Assembly: GCA_947644475.1 (NCBI GenBank)
Contig: CANRZQ010000094.1
Span: 1-9,247, forward strand
Length of the DNA stretch: 9,247 nucleotides
Direction of reading: 5' to 3'
Source of the DNA: an uncultured Muribaculaceae bacterium
GTDB lineage: Bacteria > Bacteroidota > Bacteroidia > Bacteroidales > Muribaculaceae
Shown here: positions 7,403-9,247 of the stretch, piece after piece
Position numbering within the stretch: position 1 is the stretch's first letter
Layout: every line of letters starts with the position of its first letter
The notes under the pieces: model-generated
Told to the model about the DNA's origin: nothing
The model's database searches: none
The model's input: the letters and a program-made list of their open reading frames with translations, nothing else
Program-made: the position numbers and the translations under genes

Positions 7403-7477
7403 TTTTAGCGTCAATGCCCGCGAATGTTCCGTTAATTTTGATTAATGAATAATTAATGGCAATTAACGTAAATTTCT
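7403..7477 (+). repeat. AT-rich 75-base repeat, unit 1
   Basis: Begins three bases after the ROK stop. The unit reads roughly TTTT-A/G-CGTYAATG, CCGCGAATG, then CCGTTAATTTTGATTAATG and an AATTAACGTAAA end. Its stretch 7429-7475 is identical over 47 bases to 7814-7860 in unit 3. The next unit follows with a 75-base period. Confidence 0.85.
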
Positions 7478-7519
7478 TTTTTACGTCAATGACCGCGAAT
7501 GGAACGTTAATCAAGATTA
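7478..7519 (+). repeat. AT-rich 75-base repeat, unit 2 (truncated)
   Basis: Matches the other units from TTTTTACGTCAATG through CCGCGAATGGA and CGTTAAT up to GATTA at 7519, then diverges. The missing right half is where the GC-rich element begins, as if that element had entered the array and about 20 bases of the unit were lost. Confidence 0.75.
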
Positions 7520-7540
7520 CATAAGGTTTTGCAAGTTTGT

Positions 7541-7769
7541 CACGGCGAAGCCGTGGTTCCTTGGTTAACCCCGTATGGAGGCGTAGCCGACATGCGGGGT
7601 CAGGTCGTGATGGATGTGACGCACCGCGAAGCGTGTGCCTCGCAGATGTTCTATATGGTGATTTGGCACGAGGCACAGCTTCGCAGTGCCTGTACTGAGG
7701 CTATGCGCTACTGGGCATGTCGGCTACGCCTCCATACCCGGTTAGCCAAGGAGTCACGGCTTCGCCGTG
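7541..7769. repeat. GC-rich imperfect inverted-repeat element made of small hairpins
   Basis: The first 60 bases (7541-7600) match the reverse complement of the last 60 (7769-7710) at 52 positions. A further inner pair (7621-7642 with 7669-7690) is also complementary. Local hairpins in order: CACGGC-GAA-GCCGTG (7541-7555); a long stem 7568-7577 with 7591-7600 that encloses GGC-GTA-GCC; GCAC-CGC-GAA-GCG-T-GTGC (7621-7638); AGGCAC-A-GC-TTC-GC-A-GTGCCT (7671-7691); a stem 7713-7719 with 7733-7739 that encloses GGC-TAC-GCC; and CACGGC-TTC-GCCGTG (7755-7769). TTTGC (7528-7532) and GCAAA (7780-7784) may be its outer ends. It contains frames in several directions but none like a protein. It could be a REP/BIME-like element, a non-autonomous transposable element, or a structured RNA. 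Confidence 0.85.
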
Positions 7770-7787
7770 GCGGAATTTCGCAAATTA

Positions 7788-7862
7788 TTTTTACGTTAAT
7801 GTCCGCGAATGGACCGTTAATTTTGATTAATGAATAATTAATGGCAATTAACGTAAATTTAT
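7788..7862 (+). repeat. AT-rich 75-base repeat, unit 3
   Basis: The best-formed unit. TTTACGTTAAT (7790-7800) and ATTAACGTAAA (7847-7857) are perfect 11-base inverted ends enclosing a 68-base body. An inner pair, CGTTAATT and AATTAACG, is also perfect. It shares a 47-base exact match with unit 1. Confidence 0.85.
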
Positions 7863-7934
7863 TTTTTGCGCTAATGCCCGCGAATGGACCGTTAATTAAG
7901 ATTAATGGTTAATTGGCGATAATTAACGTAAATC
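7863..7934 (+). repeat. AT-rich 75-base repeat, unit 4
   Basis: Follows unit 3 with a 75-base period but is more diverged (TTTTTTGCGCTAATG, CCGCGAATGGACCGTTAAT). Its right half forms GTTAATT-GGCGAT-AATTAAC (7908-7927), a perfect seven-base stem. It ends directly at the stop codon of the convergent hypothetical gene, so this stem could help end transcription of that gene. Confidence 0.8.
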
Positions 7935-9239
7935 TCATGTGCTCTTTTTGCCGCGAAGTGCGTCGAAAATGCTCTTTGCCGGATTTATCCCGAGTTTTAC
8001 TCCTTTCCAAAACTTCAATCCCATCTCATTGAATGTTTCGGCATAGTAAAATGGAGTGTAGGTTATGAACTCAAACGTAACTGTAAATGCTATGTTTAAT
8101 AACATGGAGAAACGCCCCATTTCTGTCCATATATTTTCGTTGGAGAGCGGACTCCAATACCGGGCGCATAAATATTGGCCGTCGGCTGTGAAGGGAGGAA
8201 CGTCTCCGTGAAAATGAGGCCCTTTGTCGTTTTCTAATACAAAACGGTGTATTCTTATGTCCTCGTGCTCCAGGTTGGAATAAAACCAAAGTTTGCTGGT
8301 TTCGGGCATTATTTTGTAGGCCGACAGTGGAATCTTGCCGTATTTGCGTGTGTTTGTGTGGTTCAGTATTTTTGAAATCATATCGTTGATTTCGCCCATG
8401 AATATTGAAGGAATCCACCAGCCTGAGCCGGATGGTTTAAGTTTTATAGAGTAATACCAGGGGCTGCCTTTGATGAAAATATCGCTTTTTATCACCAATG
8501 TGCATTCCTCTTTGATGTAACGTTTGGGAATGGCGCTGCCAATGCTGAATTGCGCTCCGTCGGGGCCTGCGAGCACTACTTTATGCTTGTCGACAAAATC
8601 CTTGAGGTCGTTGCCGGCAATTCCCTTTCCTAAAAACTGAGGTCCGCACTCATGTTCTTCGGCCAATTTTGTGGTTGTTTCAGATTTTTTTGCCTTGAAA
8701 CTATTTATAAGCGGGCTTTTGGTGCCGTGGGTCATGTAGAGGGCGAAGGCTTTTTGAAATATGCCGTAAGATTCCATCAGCCTTGTCATTACATCGAATA
8801 TCAAACGGAATTCAGCAGTGCCGTCCACAAACATCTGAGGGCATATGCCTGTGAGCAATGACGCTGCTATGCACCACTCCATTTTGTCGGGAGTTTTTTC
8901 GGAGGTGATGTCGTTAAGTTTGGATATGTAAGGCAAGCACGGTTTTTGTGCGATAGAGTTTTGAAAGATGCTGTTGGTTTCGGGCGAAATGCGTAAGAAT
9001 TCAAGAAATGCCGCACTGTCATTTTGCAATTCCTCGATTATGTAAAGTTCGGGTACGTGGCAGAAAATCAGCGACTTATCTTGGCCGATGTTTACGATGT
9101 AAAAATTGAAATACTTTTCCTTGCGCTTGACTTGTATGAGCGCGTAATTCTTGTATAAGATATACTTATTGCGTTTGTCCTTTGAATTGGCAAACGCATT
9201 CATTCCCGGTGTCCTTTGAAATGTGATGAGAGAGAGCAT
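7935..9239 (-). CDS. Hypothetical protein of unknown function, low GC (start uncertain, may extend past window)
   Basis: I do not recognise this protein. The frame gives 434 residues from the ATG at 9239 to a TGA at 7935-7937. The two codons upstream to the window edge hold no stop, so the true start may lie outside. A second ATG at residue 13 follows an AAAGGA with eight bases between and is an alternative start. The N-terminal part (about 24-110) is rich in Tyr, Phe and Ile. A polar, Lys-rich stretch occupies about 180-220. Other visible motifs are GSPWYYSIKLKPSGSGWW (258-275), HEDIRIHRF (325-333), KGPHFHGDVPPF (339-350) and one hydrophobic segment (about 377-398) that could touch a membrane. 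No signal peptide, repeat or known catalytic motif is evident. A 60-base sample (8401-8460) has 24 G/C against 36 in a like sample of the epimerase gene (2401-2460), which suggests a different origin. It is convergent with the ROK gene across a repeat island. Confidence 0.72.
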   Translation of the reverse strand: MLSLITFQRTPGMNAFANSKDKRNKYILYKNYALIQVKRKEKYFNFYIVNIGQDKSLIFCHVPELYIIEELQNDSAAFLEFLRISPETNSIFQNSIAQKPCLPYISKLNDITSEKTPDKMEWCIAASLLTGICPQMFVDGTAEFRLIFDVMTRLMESYGIFQKAFALYMTHGTKSPLINSFKAKKSETTTKLAEEHECGPQFLGKGIAGNDLKDFVDKHKVVLAGPDGAQFSIGSAIPKRYIKEECTLVIKSDIFIKGSPWYYSIKLKPSGSGWWIPSIFMGEINDMISKILNHTNTRKYGKIPLSAYKIMPETSKLWFYSNLEHEDIRIHRFVLENDKGPHFHGDVPPFTADGQYLCARYWSPLSNENIWTEMGRFSMLLNIAFTVTFEFITYTPFYYAETFNEMGLKFWKGVKLGINPAKSIFDALRGKKST

Positions 9240-9247
9240 GGTGAGGC

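Noticed and set aside
7529..7837. Plus-strand open frame of 102 residues, and a minus-strand frame 7236-7676
   Set aside because: Both run through the hairpin element and repeat units, overlap the ROK gene or repeats, and give peptides of no recognisable composition.
7403..7934. CRISPR array
   Set aside because: The repeated units are about 75 bases long, contiguous and divergent, with no unique spacers of constant length and no cas genes in view.
1..9247. tRNA or rRNA genes
   Set aside because: Looking along both strands I saw no cloverleaf with a TTCRA loop or rRNA-like stretch; this was an inspection by eye, not a covariance search.

Overview
The window looks like a piece of a Bacteroidales chromosome, with a Muribaculaceae-like relative as a plausible guess. 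Three things point there. It has a SusC-type TonB-dependent receptor in a sugar-use operon. Its two visible promoters both have the Bacteroidetes form (TTTG, 20-base spacer, TAnnTTTG). It shows no regular Shine-Dalgarno sites. The genus cannot be fixed from this sequence alone.

Bases 1-5920 hold a minus-strand operon read from right to left: an exported DUF4434-type TIM-barrel protein, a sugar-porter-family MFS transporter, an N-acylglucosamine 2-epimerase of the renin-binding-protein type, and a SusC receptor that runs off the left edge. A SusD partner would be expected just beyond base 1. A divergent plus-strand gene (6195-7400) encodes a ROK-family repressor and is the obvious candidate regulator. 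Together they describe a glycan import route: outer-membrane uptake by SusC, possible periplasmic trimming by the DUF4434 protein, inner-membrane import by the MFS carrier, and cytoplasmic epimerisation of an N-acyl amino sugar. Epimerase, MFS carrier and SusC together recall the nan (sialic acid) loci of Bacteroides fragilis and Tannerella forsythia. No sialidase or neuraminate lyase is visible here, so the substrate is an inference.

Bases 5904-6194 are an AT-rich divergent control region with two promoters and three short palindromes. Bases 7401-7934, between two convergent genes, are filled by a composite repeat island. AT-rich units of about 75 bases, with inverted ends, flank a GC-rich element of about 230 bases. 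That element is an imperfect inverted repeat built of small hairpins with three-base loops. One hairpin pair shows compensatory base changes between the two arms. This island is the least explained and most interesting part of the window.

Bases 7935-9239 encode, on the minus strand, a protein of about 434 residues that I do not recognise. It is clearly lower in GC than the operon genes and may be acquired.
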